Shown piece by piece: positions 62,538-64,000 of a stretch of 64,000 nt of DNA; the stretch's first letter is position 1, and each line of letters opens with the position of its first letter. The notes below the pieces were generated by a model. It saw only the letters and a list, made by a program, of their open reading frames with translations, searched no databases and had not been told where the DNA came from. This DNA is from DATKNA01 sp963755755 (GTDB lineage: Bacteria > Actinomycetota > Actinomycetes > Actinomycetales > Kineosporiaceae), in assembly GCA_963755755.1 (NCBI GenBank), contig CAVWLJ010000002.1, positions 186,001 to 250,000 of the forward strand. The letters run 5' to 3'. Made by a program: the position numbers and the translations under genes.

Positions 62538-64000
62538 CGTCCGCCCTCCGGCCGGCGCGGGCCGGCGTCCCCGCCGCCGTCGTCCGGAGCCTCGTCGGGA
62601 GCCTCGTCGGGAGCCTCGTCCGGAGCCTCGTCGTCCGGAGCCTTGTCGTCGCCGAGCTCGACCCGCTGGTCGAGGATCTCGGCCAGCGCCTCGTCCATCG
62701 CCGTGCTCGCGGTGGTGCCGGCGCCCTTGGCGAAGCCGACGGGGTCGGCGAACGACTCCTCGGTGGGTGCGAGATCCGGGTGGGCCCAGAGGGCGTCGCG
62801 GCCCTCGACCCCCCGCTCGGCGGTGAGCGCCGCCCACACGGCCGCCGCCTCGCGGAGCCGCCGCGGCCGGAGCTCCAGGCCCACGAGCGAGGCGAAGATG
62901 TGCTCGGCGGGTCCGCCAGCTGCCCGGCGACGGCGGACGGTCTCGCGCAGCGCCTCGCGGTGCGGCAGCGTCGAGGCCGCCGCGGCGTCCACGACCTCGT
63001 CGATCCAGCCCTCCACCAGGGCGAGCGCGGTCTCCAGCCGATCGAGGGCGGCCCGCTGCTGCGGCGTCGTCTGCGGCTCGAACAGACCCGACGAGAGCGC
63101 CTCCTGCAGGGCCTCGGGGTCGCTCGGGTCGACGCTGCGCACGGCCTCCTCGAGCGCGTCGGCGTCGATGGTGATGCCGCGCGCGTACTCCTCGACCGCG
63201 CCCAGGAGGTGGGCACGCAGCCAGGGGACGCCGGCGATGAGCCGGGCGTGCGCAGCCTCGCGCAGCGCGAGGTAGAGGCGGACCTCGTCGCCGTCGAGCC
63301 CGAGCCCGGCGCCGAAGGCCGCCACGTTGGCGGGGAGCAGGGCCGCACGGCCGGCCGGCAGCAGCGGGATCCCGGTGTCGCCCGCTCCCACGACCTCGCC
63401 GGCGAGGGCGCCGAGCGCCTGTCCGAGCTGGGCGCCGAAGAAGGCCCCGCCCATCCGGCGGACCATCGGCAGCGCCCCGCCGATCATCGAGCGCATCTCC
63501 TCGGGCGCCTGAGCGGCCATCGCCGTCGACATCGCCTCGGCCACGGACGCCGCGATGGGCTCGACGATGCCCTTCCAGGTCGGCAGCGTCTTCTCGACCC
63601 ACTCCGCCCGGCTCCACGCCTCGCTGCGCGCGGTGGCCGACGGCAGGTCGGTGACGCGGTCGAGCCACAGGTCGGCGGTGCGCAGCGCCTCGGCGACCTG
63701 CCGATGCTCGGCGTCCGTCACCGCCGGGTCGCCGCCCTCCGCCTGTGCGGCGACGGCGCGTGCCACGTCGTGCGCGGCGTCCCAGTTGACCGGTCCGTCG
63801 CCGCCGCCGGCGAACATCTGCTGCACCTGGGCGAGCACCGCCTGCAGGCCTGCGGCGTCCTTGGGGAAGCCGGGCAGGTCGGCGAAGCCCGGCGGCAGCA
63901 TGCTGCGGAGCTGCTCGGGGTCCACGCCGCCGGGCCCGAACATGGCCTGCAGCATCGCTGCGAGGGGGTCGGGCTCGTCGTCGTCCCGGCGCTCGGGCAG
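62534..64000 (-). CDS. zinc-dependent metalloprotease/DUF2342 family (5' end cut by window)
   Basis: About 488 residues visible; the start lies beyond 64000. Family landmarks: LQAMFGPGGVDPEQLRSMLP, LPTWKGIVEPIAASVAEAMS, GGAFFGAQLGQALGALAGEV, LREAAHARLIAGVPWLRAHL (the metal-helix region; the usual HExxH is not preserved), EEYARGITIDADALEEAVRS and the acidic C-terminal repeat. It resembles Rv3195. It overlaps the Nudix gene by four bases (GTGA), so they form an operon. Confidence 0.85.
   Translation of the reverse strand: MPERRDDDEPDPLAAMLQAMFGPGGVDPEQLRSMLPPGFADLPGFPKDAAGLQAVLAQVQQMFAGGGDGPVNWDAAHDVARAVAAQAEGGDPAVTDAEHRQVAEALRTADLWLDRVTDLPSATARSEAWSRAEWVEKTLPTWKGIVEPIAASVAEAMSTAMAAQAPEEMRSMIGGALPMVRRMGGAFFGAQLGQALGALAGEVVGAGDTGIPLLPAGRAALLPANVAAFGAGLGLDGDEVRLYLALREAAHARLIAGVPWLRAHLLGAVEEYARGITIDADALEEAVRSVDPSDPEALQEALSSGLFEPQTTPQQRAALDRLETALALVEGWIDEVVDAAAASTLPHREALRETVRRRRAAGGPAEHIFASLVGLELRPRRLREAAAVWAALTAERGVEGRDALWAHPDLAPTEESFADPVGFAKGAGTTASTAMDEALAEILDQRVELGDDKAPDDEAPDEAPDEAPDEAPDDGGGDAGPRRPEGGR
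62579..62640. repeat. GGAGCCTCGTCG-type 12-bp tandem repeat encoding DEAP repeats
   Basis: Four to five copies of a 12-base unit (GGAGCCTCGTCG or GGAGCCTCGTCC). On the minus strand they encode the run DEAPDEAPDEAPDEAP near the C-terminus of the metalloprotease. A slippage-prone site. Confidence 0.8.

Noticed and set aside
62579..62640. CRISPR-like array
   Set aside because: The 12-base units are contiguous without spacers and are in-frame coding repeats.
1..64000. tRNA, rRNA or insertion sequence
   Set aside because: The intergenic regions I read contain no cloverleaf-like or terminal inverted repeat/transposase structures.

Overview
The window is very GC-rich DNA of an actinobacterium. GTG starts, overlapping stop/start pairs of the GTGA type, TANNNT -10 boxes directly in front of leaderless starts, a whiB7 locus and a CorA/TatB/Mrp/SigE neighbourhood all fit Actinomycetota. 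From remembered gene order, 0-20 kb resembles the mycobacterial block Rv1209-Rv1239 (DivIVA-like, tag, DUF3117, O-methyltransferase, sigE, rseA, tatB, mrp, MgtE-like, corA). 31-64 kb resembles the block Rv3195-Rv3211 (metalloprotease, TOMM-like protein, ABC1 kinase, whiB7, uvrD2, mrx1, nudC, adnB, adnA, alkyltransferase-like, moeZ, TetR, DUF3107, ferritin-like, rhlE). I infer Pseudonocardiales or a close relative. I see no prophage, transposon, integrase, tRNA, rRNA or CRISPR array.

Layout: 0-4.5 kb holds a DivIVA-like protein, an SRPBCC protein, 3-methyladenine glycosylase, an enoyl-CoA hydratase, DUF3117 and leucyl aminopeptidase. 4.5-7.7 kb is the extracytoplasmic stress locus (O-methyltransferase, sigE-rseA, tatB). 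7.7-13.4 kb is a minus-strand run (mrp, an orphan pilus-type ATPase with added zinc ribbons, DUF1003, an MgtE-N/CBS protein). 13.5-20 kb holds a CitE-like lyase, a zinc-ribbon/discoidin membrane protein, an L,D-transpeptidase, a stress membrane protein, an S58 peptidase and corA. 20-31 kb is accessory housekeeping: aminopeptidase P, an UlaG-like hydrolase, a three-gene envelope-stress operon (LEA-like, holin-X, DUF3618), DUF6758, PHP, MarC, a RecB-like nuclease, an MpaB-type oxygenase, and a CGNR regulator divergent from an MFS exporter. 31-39 kb holds rhlE, a ferritin-like protein, purC, DUF3107, TetR, moeZ and a beta-propeller protein. 39.5-54.3 kb is a DNA-repair region (alkyltransferase-like protein, the AdnA/AdnB helicase-nuclease pair, uvrD2) interspersed with an EamA exporter/CGNR pair, an EEP phosphatase, a phosphotransferase, nudC and a mycoredoxin. 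54.3-57 kb is whiB7 with an attenuator leader. 57-64 kb holds ABC1 kinase, a TOMM-type protein, DUF5679, a second enoyl-CoA hydratase, a SprT/M48-like protease, a Nudix hydrolase and a DUF2342-type metalloprotease cut by the window end.

A striking property is that about 40 single-base frame breaks interrupt 20 otherwise well-conserved genes, including purC, moeZ, nudC, adnA, adnB and uvrD2. Nearly all (about 38) are cured by removing one G/C-type base, and three by adding one. The corrected lengths are all whole codons. I read this as a systematic insertion-type sequencing or assembly error rather than gene decay, but flag it because a translational explanation cannot be excluded from sequence alone. 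Affected genes are annotated over their full span with approximate break positions.

Regulation visible in the sequence: many leaderless promoters; a WhiB7-type promoter followed by an upstream ORF and a classical intrinsic attenuator before whiB7; paired GTCACC/GGTGAC palindromes between a CGNR regulator and its divergent MFS gene; a palindrome upstream of sigE; and several long GC-rich hairpin terminators that lack a T-tract.
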